The notes under the pieces were generated by a model. That model was not told the DNA's origin. It worked only from the letters and a program-made list of their open reading frames with translations, and made no database searches. Below are positions 13,101-27,391 of a DNA stretch of 64,000 bases, one piece after another. This stretch comes from Adineta vaga (taxonomy: Eukaryota > Rotifera): NCBI GenBank assembly GCA_021613535.1, contig CP075496.1, positions 4,216,001-4,280,000 on the forward strand, given 5' to 3'. Within the stretch, counting starts at the first letter, position 1. Each line of letters opens with the position of its first letter. Position numbers and translations under genes: made by a program.

Positions 13101-16100
13101 AAGTATCTTGTGTCTGTAATGTATCGTAACTAGCTGGTGGACCACCTGCCCCTGTTGGACATACTTGCATTTTTTCCCAACAATCACAATGCGGTGATAT
13201 ACGTGTATAACTATAATTAACATTGTTTAATGCATTGAGTATTTCTGAACTTGTTGAGACCGATGTATAACCACCATATGAACTACATGGATATAATTCT
13301 TTATCGAGCATTGTCGATTGCATACAGCGAGTGCCTAAGGATGGTGATTTAGTAAATGTTTCTTGAAGCGTTTTTGATAATGATGAAGTTTTATTAATTG
13401 GAATAGATTGAAACATATAATTAGGTTTAGTCCAATACCATGGATGAAGAATAAGTGGTGGTGGTTCGGTTTGATTTGGTGTTAATGTTATGACTAACAT
13501 AGCCAGAAGGACGAAAATAATTGGAAGAAGAATTTCAGCAATTAATCCTTTAATATTACGTTTAGTACGATGAAAACGTTTGATAAGTAAACCAAGTACT
13601 TGTACGAATAGATGTTTTATGCCTGTATAACGTTCAACTGTATACGAGCTCCATTCGTCTACAATGAATTAAAGAATATGAATGCATGTTTTATTATTTT
13701 GATTTTTTAAAATATGAAATGTTATTCTACATACCACTAAGACAACCGTCAAATTGTTCTTGATTATCAGTTGTTTCTTCTTCTTCTTCTTCCTTTGGTT
13801 CTGTTGGTGTTTCTTGTACTGGTGGATTTTTTCGACACCATCCTCTTATCGTTGTTCTCATTCGTTTCCAACATGATGCACGTTCATAATCTTCTGGTCG
13901 TTTGACTTCATCAGCAACACGAAGAAATACTTGTTCAAGACTACTATTCGATAATCCATAACTTTTAATATGATATAGAGCTTGATTTTCATCAAGATCA
14001 GCAAGCATTTTAGGAAAGATTTTCGTATGTTCAGCATCATCTAATATCACATATGTAATTTGTTCACCATGTTGTTCTTTCACTCGAATATCTGGCATAT
14101 GTGTTTTCAGACGTGTTGTTAATTGTTCCAGATGTACCGATGAAGACATATCATTCAATTCGATACCCATGGGATCAAGTACATCATTCGTTGATGTCTA
14201 AATAAATTTCAAAAGAAAAAGAAATCTTAGAAATGCTTATTACTTGTTGTTGTTGTTGTTGTAGTTGTCGTTGTTCTCTCAATTCTTGTTCATCAGATGT
14301 TGATGTTAATTCAACGATTAAATTATATCCTTCACCGTATTTATGTTTTAAATACATTGTTGTTCCAACACATTTCAATTCACCGGAGGATATTATTGCT
14401 AAACGATCACTGAGTAAATCTGCTTCATCGAGATGATGAGTTGATAAAACAATTGTTCGACCGGGTTTATATTTAAGTATAAGATCCCATATAGCTCGTC
14501 GAGCAAATGGATCAACGCCTACATAAGATAATTTTTCAAAAATGAAATAGTCAATGAATTATCTGTACCTGCTGTAGGTTCATCGAGAATAACTGTTGTT
14601 GAATTTCCAATAAATGCAATTGCAATCGATAATTTTCTTTTCATACCACCAGATAATTCCGTCGAATAATTCTCAGATTTTTTCTCTAGTGCTAAATCTC
14701 CTAACATTTTCGTTGTTTCTTCTTCGATTAATTCTTTTGGTGCACCTTTCAACCTAAATAAACATCATCATCATCAAATGTATTCTAATTGAATTGTTTA
14801 CTAACTCTGAAAAAAACTCTAAATGTTCTTTAACTGTTAATCGATCAAATAGAATATTATGTTGTGGTGCAAATCCCAATCGTTTTCGGATAACTTTTAT
14901 GTCAGTTAATATATCATAACCATCTACATAGACTGTACCACTCGTTGGTGGAATTAAACCAGTTAATATCGACCATGTTGTACTTTTTCCAGCACCATTC
15001 CTTCCAAGAAATGCTGTTATCATATTTCGATAAAATTTTACAGATAGATTTTTTAATGCAAGTTTATTTCGATAATATTTTGATAGATTTTGAATTTCAA
15101 CACCTACTTCTGCTTGTGAAAGATTATCATCGTTTTCAGCTAAAAATGAAAGTTTCGATCGAAGTTAACATACAAGAAAAAGTATTTCTTACCATTAGAA
15201 TTTGTTTCTGTTTGTTTCATTTGTTCAGTTCGTTGTCGAATTTTATCGGCATCATAACCAAACCAATATTTCTTTGTAAATGGATAATACCACGGTTGTG
15301 GAATACCAAATTCACCTAAAACGTAAATAATCATAATGTCAAAGATTTGAATTTATTTAGATGTTTACCGGGAAAGACATTTTCAATATAAACAGTTAAT
15401 AACATATAGATAATAGAATCCACAAGCATCATGATTAAACAATAGAGAAATGTAAAATTATCATTTGGTTTGGCACCTTTATTGATATTACTCCATTGAA
15501 TACCTTGTGTCATACCTTCAAATCGTGCGATATAATCACAACCAAGTCCAAATGCAACAGTTGATGATAAACACTACGGAAAAGAAAAACAATTAATAAT
15601 TCAAAGTTTTGTTAAAAATATCTTACGGCAATGACTTTATGCCATGTAAGTGTTTGACTATCATAATTTAATAAAGCTGTATATGGTAAATAGAGAAGAA
15701 AATAAATGATACCAGCACCTATCAAAAGATATGAGATTGATTGTGAAAATGTATGATAAAATAAACTTACCACATGCTGCTAGATTTGCTCGTTTGAAAA
15801 ATACACTGAGAAGAAAACATTGATTGATTGTCGCAATTGTATAACAAACAAAGAGAAGAAATAAAATGAGTATATTGGAAAATTGAGTGATTTTTCCAAA
15901 CTAAAATACAAAGATTTTTATTCTAAAAAAAATTGGAAATGTATATGGAATAAAGAAGGGAAACACGGATATCATGAACTACTGATTAATTAACAAGATT
16001 ATTAACGTTGAAGTTTTGATTGTCTCCGTAGTGATGTATAGCTGTAAGTAATAATTTTGCTCGAGAGATGTTAGCAACACAATGGTTATATTTGTATCAG

Positions 16101-19100
16101 ACATTGCTATTGGCTTTATTTCAATGTTAAAGAAACAATTCTGAGAGAGAAAATGGCCTTCTGCATACTTTTTTTTCATTTCTTTAAGCAATAACGACCA
16201 TTAAAGTATGGCACAAGTTTCTACTTCTATTGAACAACATCACAAAACAATGTACACATGAACAAAAGCAGGTAAATTTTCAATTTTATCTGTTAGGAAA
16301 GAATATGTTCTATCTCTTATGGAAAATAGTTTGAAAAACTTTGCTATATCAGAAAAAGTACACTTCTACTCAAAATCTTTTATCTGAGATCATGATATTT
16401 ACTTTTAAGATCAACACTAATATGATAGCTGTTACTAACATAACCACCGTACATAAAACAAACCATGTAAACCAATGAACAGTATCATTTAAACCCATAA
16501 TTCTCATAATTTCTTTTAATCGTCTAAATAATTATTCATATGAGTTAATTTCAATAGAAAATATCCTCTTACTTCTCTTTTTCATAAACAATATCTTTAA
16601 CATTCATCGAGACAGTAAATATCCAACTCAACACCATAAATAATGGTAACATTTGTCTGATTGAATTAACAAATCTAAAAGAAAAATTCATATAAAATAC
16701 TTATTTTATACTTGTTTGTTCATACCTATCGTTGACCCAACATGGATATGGCATTTGTTGTGTTTGTATTCCATACGAAACATTTAGACCTGTTTGAGTA
16801 TTAATAATTGCTCGATCCAAAGCATTTTGAAGATAAATAAATGTAAATGAATGATATTTTGTAGAAAATGGTGCGCCATACCGAGGTGCATATGTAAAAT
16901 ATCTATAAAAAACGAAGTCCAATATTTCAAAAGTTAATATATTTTGTTCTACTTTACCGATCTTCTGTTCGAAATGTATTGTCAACTTGATCAAGTGTCA
17001 TTCGTATTTTATATCGCATATGTTTAGGTAAACTATCATTATTTGATATTGCATCGAGAAATTCAATTCCAGCTAAGAATGTATTCGTTAATGCATTAGT
17101 TTGTCCATCACGTACCATATCCGTTTCACTATCTTTCGGAATAAAACGATTTCTATCCGAACAAGCTAGAAATTCGGTTAAGATGGTAAAATAAGCTAAT
17201 GGTGCTTGATAGGTATTTAATTGTTGACAAATCATTGTTGTATTTGGTAGAATACGACATAAATTAGTTATTGCTTGGGTTGTTGGTTGAATAATTTGTT
17301 GTACTTGACGAAAAAGTTTTATTAATTCATCTAATGATTCAAATGTTTGATTGATTTGTTTAATAAGATTATCATACGGAATATTCGATGGATGATAATA
17401 GATTTTTCCATAAAGTAATGGACGTATAATCACAGCGAATTGTTTAAAGAAATCATAGGAATTTAATATTTGATCAAATAATACACAACGACAAGTACGA
17501 TTAACAAATATTGTTTGTTTTATATTACCTGAACCAACTTCATATGATTGTTGACACATAGCAGAATCATTATAACGAAGTAGAGCATATGCAATTTCAT
17601 TCCAGTCAATATTGAAAACTTCTTGTATTTGTTCTTCTGCTGTAGTACGTTCTTGTGTTGTTTGTGTTTGATTAATAGTATTATCTGATCGAGAAATACC
17701 AGTTGAACTAGTACTCGGATTCGATGGAAAATCATGACGACCACCACATAAGGTTGTTAAACTGAAATGCATAAACAAAAATTAGTTTCGAATTTTTCTA
17801 TTCAAACAGAATACCTTAAACTACTATTGATTCCTTGAAATGGAAAAGTAATATTGAGAGTATTCAACCGATCAAGAATACTTTCCGCTGTTTGCATGAT
17901 CTAAAACAAAACCTAATCAATCTAATTCAACTAATAACTAAAATTACCTGTGAACCATCAAGTATAATATTAACAAAATTCGGTCCTATGTTAGTCTGAA
18001 ATAGAAAATTTCATTTGAATTTATTAATACATTATTTTATATTTAATTTTACCAAAAATATCGTATCAAATTGTTGTTGTACATCGATTAGAAATGTTTT
18101 TAAATCGATTACTAATAAGTTATTACATAAGAAATTCTTTGCTTCCATCGATTGTGTTTGATTTGATATTAAAAATGTTTGAGAAAATTGTCCATCGATA
18201 CAAACTGATTGTTTAATATTCATTTCCGAACGATAGAACTAAATGAAAAAGTAAAATTACGAAATTTTATCATTCAAACTTACATAAGTAGAATTCGTTT
18301 GTATAGATTCAAAGAAGATTTCCACAGCAACATCTAAATTCGATAAAGATGCTGTTCGATTCATTAACCATGTTTGATGCAGATTTGAAAGATTAACAGC
18401 ATTAGAAAATAGAATATTTATCGTAGATATTGGTATTGATTGGGTAAAATCACTCGAAGTTTTATTTGCCAAAATGGTACCTATTATATTTGAAATCTTC
18501 ATAACAATTCTTCTCTGAAATTTCACTTACCATTCCATATATTTGTATAATTATTTAATGACTCAACTTGAGATATCAATGTATTTATATCATCAATTGT
18601 TTTTGTATCATTCAAAATAATTGAAAGACTATCCGTGAATTGTGAAAACGTTTGTGAAAGTCTGTTTAAATGAAATTAGAAATTAAATACAAGAAAAGAA
18701 GAATAACGAAGAAAATACAAACATTGTATTATTATTAAATGAATTGAATTGATCAGTTGGATTTGTATAGTTATGACATGTATTGTTCCATCGACACATA
18801 TAAGTTTGTAAAGCTGGAAGAAAACCGGTTGATCCAAGATATTTTGCATCATTGTGACCTTAATAACAAAGGATTACAAAATTGTGTTTTTGTTTTGTAG
18901 TTTATCATGATGGGAAAAATACTTACAAGCATCATAATAGAAGACTAAATTTCTTGTTCGTACCCACATAAGAATAAGAAATAAGAAGAGAGGCCAGATC
19001 AATTCGAAGATTACACGAGACTAAATTTTACAAAGGAGAGAAAAATAAAAATTTGTCCTTGAAAATTTCAATGAGCATATTTACCAATCGTCGTCGACGG

Positions 19101-19150
19101 ATCGTAAAATTCTTCCATAAAACTAACCGAATTTGTCGTAGAACACCCAT
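10134..19150 (-). CDS. ABCA-subfamily full transporter (ABCA1-like)
   Basis: Full-length ABC transporter of the A subfamily, which moves lipids across membranes. It starts at 19150 with [20 protein letters not shown], the usual ABCA opening, followed by the first membrane span and a large extracellular loop (roughly 18900-16700). The first membrane domain runs to about 15330; its [16 protein letters not shown] segment is strongly ABCA-like. NBD1 (15023-14390) has Walker [10 protein letters not shown], signature [10 protein letters not shown] and Walker [10 protein letters not shown]. The second membrane half (about 13660-11800) has its own extracellular loop with clustered cysteines. NBD2 (11510-10690) has Walker [10 protein letters not shown], signature [11 protein letters not shown] and MDEPTTGMD. 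The C-terminus carries VFVNFA, a conserved ABCA tail motif, and ends after a short last exon (stop 10136-10134, ELTKL end). Dozens of small exons; one intron of about 500 nt (15902-16402) lacks any conserved residues. Subfamily secure, exact orthology to ABCA1 not. Confidence 0.93.
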
Positions 19151-20500
19151 CTTGTATCGTTGCTTTTTGTCTTATGAATAATTTTGTTACATAATCAATA
19201 AAATACGATGCAGATAGTACACGTTACCTTTTTTTTTTCTATCTAACCTTTTCAAACAAAAATACAATATGAATCAATCAATCAATGACGTCTGATTGGC
19301 GAACAAGTTGAAAAGAAAATAGAATTTAGTCATGCACGAACTAATACAAGAAAAAAAAACAACGTTTTCAGAGAACAATAATAATAGTCGAATGTTTGTA
19401 CCAAGGTCGTCGTGTTTTTTCAGTGACGTGTTTTAAGATATGGAGAAAAAAATCAAGCTTTAGCTACTAATGTTTCTTCTCTCTCGCTCTTGTTTACCTG
19501 ATTGAATCGGAACGGTTGTGTGTTGAGAGCCTTTTTTTCATCGTTCTTTTTTCATTCATTTTCTTTGAACTGAGACATAAAAACAAGAAAAAGAAAATCG
19601 ATAGAACATTTCACGATTGGTTGATTGACATAGAATAAGGTATGGAAAGATTTGATTTTATGTAGAAAATCAGGTAAATCTAAACGTTTACGAAACATCT
19701 AACAGAAGCAATTTTTAGTATAATCTTGCAAATCGAAAAAGAAATTTTTGCTTTAGAATTAGTCACCATTCGATTTCGCAAGTACTCAAAACAAAAAATA
19801 TCACAGACAGAGAAAGGAGAAGAAATCAAGATTTGCTTTTCTCTTGAATATATTAATGTCATTCTAGATTAAAGGAGTAAATTTACTTTATTATTCATGA
19901 AGTCCTTTGGTTTACTTTTAATCGATTGATATCCGTAGATGTACTTTATTCCTCCTTTTTACATGAGAACAACTCAATTAAATCTTGTTGTTGATAGAAC
20001 AGAAGAGAAACGAATAGTACAGTAATTTAAAACCTAAGTGAACATAGCGCAAAATAAATTTTTATATTAAAAGCAATGACACGACAGTCACGACATTGCT
20101 TTTGAATAAATATACCTTTTAAGTAAAGATTGTTCGAAAGAAAATTGATGTTATATTATGAGAAAAGCGCGTTTGCTTATGCAATCAGTGAGAGAAAAAA
20201 CAGAACATTATATCAAAACATATTACACGAAAAAAATATGGACCAATTGAATCGAAATAGATGACAGCAGTTGTAAGAGTCATAAACCATTCATCAATAC
20301 TTCGTTCACATTACATTTTTCTATGTACAGATATTATTTAATGTTTTCGATGTCTCGATAATGACAACGCTGTTCACTGATGCGACAAGTATATATACAT
20401 ATTATAAAATATCGTTGTTTTAAATTAAACTCTTTCGATTTTAATTCCTATTTTCGTTTAGTTTCAGACTTTACTTCTCCTATACAGATTATCAGTAACT
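19151..20500. other. Divergent intergenic region
   Basis: About 1.35 kb between the divergently transcribed ABCA (-) and sterol reductase (+) genes, so it should hold both promoters. A minus-strand open frame at 19680-19862 has no recognisable content. Candidate acceptors (tagtttcag near 20466 and cctatacag near 20488) lie just before the reductase ATG. Confidence 0.5.
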
Positions 20501-21828
20501 ATGCATAAAGAAGAAAAAGAATTTGGTGGTACACCAGGAGCGATTGGTTTGATGATATTCTCGCATTTTGTACCATTTTATTTCGCTCTTTCGCTTCAAT
20601 ATAGTTCAGGCGGTGTTTATTGTCCATCGTCCTTTGATGAATTGATTCAAAATTTTAAAGACACTTGTTTACCAACATGGTCAGCATTCTTTCTCATACC
20701 GGATTTTGTTTCTTACAACTTATTTTTGCTGCCATACTACCTGGATTGGTCATCAAAGGTTTACCAGTACCTACAGAAAATAATCGACAGTATACATATA
20801 ATTGCAATGCATTAGCTAGTTGGTATGTTACACTAATCCTTGTTGCAGTTCTTCATGTCACTGGTCTTGTTCGTTTAACAATCTTAGCTGATCAGTTTGG
20901 TTCTGTCCTTTGTGTTGCTGTAATTTGTAGTGATATTCTTTCGATAATTATTCATTTCTATGCTATACAAACCAAACAAACATGTCGAATGACTCATTCA
21001 CCTATTTATGATTTTTTCATGGGCGTTTGGTTGAATCCACGAGTGAAAATTCTTGGACAAGATATTGATTTAAAAATGTTAGCTGAAGTTCGTTTATCAT
21101 GGCTTTTATTATTTCTTTTAATTGCATCTGCAGCAGCAAAACAATACGAAGCATTTCATACTCTTTCATGGCCAATGATATTAATCTTAACAGCTCAATT
21201 ATTGTATATTAATGCTTGTATGAAAGGTGAAGAATGTATTCCGACAACATGGGATATATTTTATGAGAAATGGGGTTGGATGTTAATCTATTGGAATTTA
21301 GCTGGTGTTCCATTTGTTTATGCATTTCAAGCATATTACATACTAATGAATTCGTTAAGAACACAAAAACCAAATGAAGGTGCATCGATGACATTGATAT
21401 TAGTACTATTTGTTGTTCTTTTTTTTGCTTACTATATATGGGATTCATCACAAGCACAAAAGAATCGTTTTCGTATGAAACAACGCGGAACATATGTACC
21501 TCGTAAAGCATTTCCACAAGTTCCTTGGAATACATTAGAAGATCCCAAGTATTTGAAAACTGTATGTGGCTCAACTCTATTGATTGATGGTTGGTGGAAA
21601 TATTGTCGTAAACCACATTATACCGCAGATATTTGTATGTCCCTATGTTGGGCATTATCATGTCATCAGTGGCCAGGTTTATTACCCTATTTCTATCCTG
21701 CTTTTTTTACAGGTATGATCGTCCATCGTTATACACGTGATATAGCTCGATGTAAAGTTAAATATGGCAAAGATTGGACAATTTATTGCAAACATGTACC
21801 TTATGCATTCATTCCTGGACTCATCTAA
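20501..21828 (+). CDS. ERG4-like: ERG4-type sterol C-24(28) reductase, with apparent frameshift
   Basis: Membrane enzyme family that in fungi reduces the C-24(28) double bond in the last step of ergosterol synthesis, in the ER. The N-terminal part (20501 on) opens with EEKEFGGTPGAIGLM, as in fungal ERG4. From about 20700 the homology continues in another frame: LPGLVIKGLPVP, YNCNALASWYVTLIL, PIYDFFMG, then GEECIPTTWDIFYEKWGW, WNLAGVPF, SQAQKNRFR, DGWW and a C-terminal HRYTRDIARCKVKYGKDW...VPYAFIPGLI. The EECIPTTWD block fits ERG4 rather than the DHCR7 or C-14 reductase branches. One -1 shift between about 20690 and 20712 is needed; no intron signals explain it. There are no introns, unlike nearly every neighbour of this size. 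Animals normally lack ERG4, so horizontal acquisition is my inference. It may be a live gene with a sequencing indel or a recent pseudogene. Confidence 0.88.
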
Positions 21829-22241
21829 ATGCTTCTCTGTGTTATTTTTTTTCTAGTTTTTCTACTGCACTCATTTTTATATTTTCCAGAAAACTGTTCG
21901 ACTTTAGCTATACATAGTATAGGACTATATTACTAATAGCTAGTACAAGTAGATAATAAAAATGCACCTCAATTTTAATAAAAAAAAGTGTTTCTATGCA
22001 TCACAATCAGTAACTTATAGATCTACGTCATCGTGTCGGTGAAACAAACTATTCTATTAGTCAATATATGGCATACTCTAAATGATCGAGATAGAATAGA
22101 ATTGTTCGATTCAATTTTCTATTGATTTTTAGAAATCTTTGAGGAATTTTATTGTATTAATAAATCGATCAATGGAAGCGAGTTTATTTTTTATATAATC
22201 TTACAAAAAAATAGATACCAATCAACATAGTACAATAGAAA
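21829..22241. other. Intergenic region between convergent genes
   Basis: 3' flanks of the sterol reductase (+) and the SLC26 transporter (-). AT-rich with an aataaaa candidate polyadenylation signal near 21977; nothing else seen. Confidence 0.5.
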
Positions 22242-25200
22242 TTACAAATAACTTTTGATGATTATTTCACCGTTGTTGTCATCTTCTTCATCAATTACAT
22301 AACCAACATTTTCAATACCAACATACGGTGTTGGAAGACCGGGAAGATAGATAACTGCATCACGAACAACACGCTAAATATAAATCGGTTAATTCGAAGA
22401 AAAGAAAAGAATAGCTTACTGTTTTCAAGGCATGCATTACTGCATCATTGATTGTAATATGAATATTTTCTCGACCAGCTACATCCATATAATTCATACG
22501 TTGCAATTGTCGATATACAATAGCTATAAAGGAAGAATTTCATAAGATTTAAAAGATAATTTCAAATAAAGAAATACAACGTACGTCGAACTTGACAGAG
22601 AAGAACTGTCACACCAATTTCTTTAAAATCTTTGAATATCTAAAATAAAATCATTTATTTCATAGTTCAGAACTATTTAAATTCTTTACTTGAATTAGCG
22701 CTCGAATACCCATCATATCCATATAATTCACAGGTGAACAATCAATAATAATATGATCAAAATCTGGTCGATATTTTTTCTTAATTTCTTCAATCTATTA
22801 AACAGAAACATTTAAGCTTCATGTTCAAAATTAGTTTATCTTGTATCTACTTTTGTATTTTTCTCTTCTAATATTTTATTTTCTTCAATTTCTAGCTGTT
22901 CATCTGTCATTGTTTCATCCTTTGATGGCGTTGTTTCTTTTTTAAAATGTCGTTTTAAATTTAATAATTGTTTATTTGGTTTTGCTAAACGTAGTTTATA
23001 TTCCTGTTCAATGTTCATTATTTCATCATTCATTGCTTTGATTTGATCATCAACACGTAAACCAATTCGTTTCATAAATAACTTTTTAAACATATCAACA
23101 TTAGCATAATAGATATTTTCTTCAAAACGAAATATTTTTATATTTGGTACATCTGTTGCTGTTGGATATGCATTTTTATCTTCATAAACATTTGCTGATG
23201 ATAAATAACCCAACGATGTAGCGTGAGGCCTAAAAATATATTAAGAAAAAAAAAGAATCTTCGTTTGTATCGAAAAATATCTATTTACATACTTTTGTGT
23301 ACGTATAACTAATAGGAAAATCATTGCAGCAACACCTATGTATAGACCATAGTCAACATCCAGTAAAACTACACCCCAAAATGTAATAATCCAAGCTAAA
23401 AATTCCAATTTATTGGTACGCCATAAAATCGGCAATTGTTTTGTTTGTAAAAGCATATTTTTCATAGCTGTAACAATGATAGAGGCAAGACAGGCATTAG
23501 GTAATGTTTCAAATAAAGGACCAACAGCAAGTATAACAATTAATACGACTATGGATGCAAGAAGTCCACCGACCTTCAAGAAAAAGAAATTTGAATAATT
23601 ATATTTTTACGTTTAAGAAGACGATTTTCTTTACTTGACTTTTACCACCAGTACTTTCTACAACAGCACAACGTGACAATGCTACACATGCTGGAAAACC
23701 ATTGAAGAATGATGTAACAATATTTCCTATTGCATATGAAAAAAGTTCTTGATTTGGACTTATTTGATATTTATATTTTGTAGCAAATAATTTTGCCATA
23801 CTGATGTTGATTACAAAACATACGATAGCTATAGCAATAGCATCACCTATCACATCGGATATGGCTGCCATAGGTGGAACAACTGGAGCTGGTATTCTAT
23901 ACGAAAGAATTAATGATGAAAATGTTCTGTTCAGAGAATTTAACTTACCCGAGTGGAAGAAGACCGACAGTACTGATATTCCAACGTTTATTAAAATTGA
24001 ATGCAGCAGAAAGTCCAGTACCAAGAACAACCTATTGTAAATCAGAAAAGAAAAAGAATGTAAAATAGATTTGAAAGAATGACACTATGAATTATCTTAC
24101 TATAATCAATTCAATTGGAACTGGTATTGGCATTCGTCCTTTGAATCGTTCATTAATATGATCACGTACACCAGCAAAAAGTGCAATACTTATTGCACTA
24201 CAAATACATGTTGCACCATTAGAATATTTAATATTCTTAAAAATCTCAATCCAACTCTAATAGAAGAAAAATCAAAAGTTTAATCGATTGAAATTCCATT
24301 CATTTTCACTTACTTTAATTACTTTAGATTGTCCAGTAACTGTTTTTATTTTAATTCCAAGTAAAGTTGGTATTTGACTGGTTATAATATGTATTGCGCA
24401 TCCAGTTGTAAAACCTTGTACAATGGAATCCGATAAATAAACAGTAACATAACCAAAATGAAGTATAGCCATAGCCAGATGAATTAACCCAGCAACTAAT
24501 GCTAAAGCAGTACCAACCATGATACGAGCTTTAGCTGGATCATTACTTAAATATTGTTTACCACTTGACGATCGCATTGTTGATGTTAATGAATCTAATG
24601 TTGATTCAAAAGTTGTAGTATATTCAGTAGTATATTCCATTTCTGTCATAGTCATATCAATAGTATTCATCGCTGTCGTTGTAGTCGTGGAAGATGTAAC
24701 TGCACCTGGTGGAATTAATGTTCCAACTCGACTATTAATAGCAGCAAGAATCATTAAAGATGAAACAGCAAATGTACCTTTGAATGATATCAAAACATCA
24801 TTGGATTGATTTCAATAGAGAAATGAATGTACCTTACCGATACTTAAATGTCGGGATGAACCAAGAAAAGCATAGAGAATAACTGGAAAGAATGAAACAT
24901 AAAGACCAGTTACTGGTGGAAGACCAGCAAGAATAGCATAACCAAGACCTATTTGAAAATCTTATGATATAGTACTTCATTTAAATAAGATAAATTGTAC
25001 CTTGTGGAATATGTACAATTCCAATTGTTAATCCAGAAACAATATCTGGTACAAGCCATTCTTTAACATTATAGTGTCGTATCCAATCACAGAATGGAAT
25101 ACGTTTGAATAATTGTCTTTTAAAAAAGGCTGGTGTTGGTTTATAATATTTTTTAATATAATTCCATGTTCCATCAATTGCACTTTTATTAAAATCTTCA

Positions 25201-25394
25201 TTAAGATTATATCGTTCATTTAATTTTTCGACAGTAAAAATACTTTGTTTTCGTCGTGGTAAATCATCATTATCATCTTTTGTTGGATTATTTTCATTTA
25301 TTGTTGTTGTTATTATTGATATTGGTAATTCTGTTGATGATAATCCATTTGTATCGTTACTTTTTTTATTTTTTATTGAACTTAATCGAGTCAT
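22242..25394 (-). CDS. SLC26-family anion transporter (SulP-STAS)
   Basis: Anion exchanger or channel of the SLC26/SulP family (sulfate, chloride, bicarbonate or oxalate in animals) at the plasma membrane. It starts at 25394 with a polar cytoplasmic N-terminus of about 110 residues. [16 protein letters not shown] is the family entry motif, followed by [18 protein letters not shown] near 24830. The membrane domain includes a Thr/Ser-rich loop ([18 protein letters not shown]) with potential glycosylation, placed as the SLC26 extracellular loop. The STAS domain begins near 23220 ([32 protein letters not shown]), has a charged insertion, and resumes with [21 protein letters not shown] near 22740. 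The protein ends in an acidic tail (stop 22244-22242). About ten short exons. The paralogue within SLC26 and its substrate cannot be told from sequence alone. Confidence 0.93.
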
Positions 25395-26726
25395 TAGTCT
25401 GATGAAAGAGAAATCAAAATTTAGGAAATGAAAGATCTATTGATTTCGATTCGCTTAATAAAAGAAAAATTTGAAACAGTGCCAACGTACCAAAAACTAA
25501 ATAATAATGGTACAAAAACTCGCTTTGATGTACTCTATCGTCGTTTTTCATTTAGAAACCAGTTCAGATCTAGTTTTTGATTGTGATATGATAACAGATG
25601 AAAATAAAAAGAACTTATAGCCTGAAACTATTCACACATTTTAGTTTGTTATTCCTTATGATTCAATCGAAACTCGTTTTTACCTTGAAGTAGGTTAGGT
25701 GTTTTGAAAATATGTCTAAATTCTTGAGAATTATTACTTGTAAAAACATTCCTTGGAAAGAAGAGTGATGGGTACTGAACCTATATTTATATATAAAGAA
25801 CGATTTGAGTAAATATCACGTCCAGCTGAATGATTTTCTCATACTATGGCAGCATTTTGAATTAGTATTATTTAACGGGCTTTTTTTTCTATAGTGAAAA
25901 AAATGTTCTTGTTCTGTAAGTAAAAAACCAGTTTTGATTGTCTATAATTGCGAATATATAATTTTCATGTGTGAATATATCTCGTTTTTAATGTTCTCAT
26001 ATCAGTTGTCTTTACACCGATATGATATAGAAAATATTTTATTCGTATCAGGATGACGTCAATTGATTTCTCATCGATAGGTGCAGAAAAGCAATAAAAT
26101 GTGTTTTTAATTTATTAAACGTTCACCTCTAAATAGCGCATTTCGTATGAGCAGTTCAGTATTGAATGAAATGATACGTAACTTTCGTAATCAACTAGAG
26201 CCGTACATCGTTTCAAGCAACACTGAAAGGTGATGTTGTCTTTTGGATTAAAAGATCTATTGGTTTATGTCAGAGTGACTATAAAGATAGGCTACAACCT
26301 TCAAGATGAGAAATATTCAGAAAATGAATACACTAATTTCGTTGGAACACTTTGTCACGTTTTCATAAATGTTGAAGTATACGAATGAATGCCTACAAAT
26401 ATAATTGACTGCACAATACAAAACGTTCAAAACTTTCGCATATTTCTCTTCAAATAAGATTTTTAAAAGAAAACTTCTTTATACCTACTTCTCTTTTGAA
26501 AAACTGAATTAGTTTCGACTAGTACAAGAAAAAAAAAGATTTTGTTTTTCCTCATTCAAATTCACATACATTGACATTAGTGAATCAAGTATATTTAAGC
26601 TTTTTCTTTATTCTTCTTTTGTTATTTTATTTTGTGATCTTATCTCTTTTTTTTACGTCTGCTATTTCTTTTTTGCATTTTAACATGATCATACATGAGC
26701 AAAACAAAAAAATAAAAAATCCATGT
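25395..26726. other. Intergenic region, no gene seen
   Basis: 1.3 kb between SLC26 and the ubiquitin-eL40 gene. Contains only short frames with stops and no domain, and no tRNA-like fold that I can see. It should include the SLC26 promoter. Confidence 0.5.

Positions 26727-27391
<665 letters not shown>

Noticed and set aside
15979-16191. Minus-strand frame within the large ABCA intron
   Set aside because: ABCA homology joins directly across the intron (VLILK to FGKITQFSN); the frame has no domain and flanking splice sites do not require it.
20501-21828. Sterol reductase as DHCR7 or C-14 reductase
   Set aside because: The EFGG N-terminus, GEECIPTTWD and YEKWG blocks match ERG4, and it lacks the Tudor domain of LBR.
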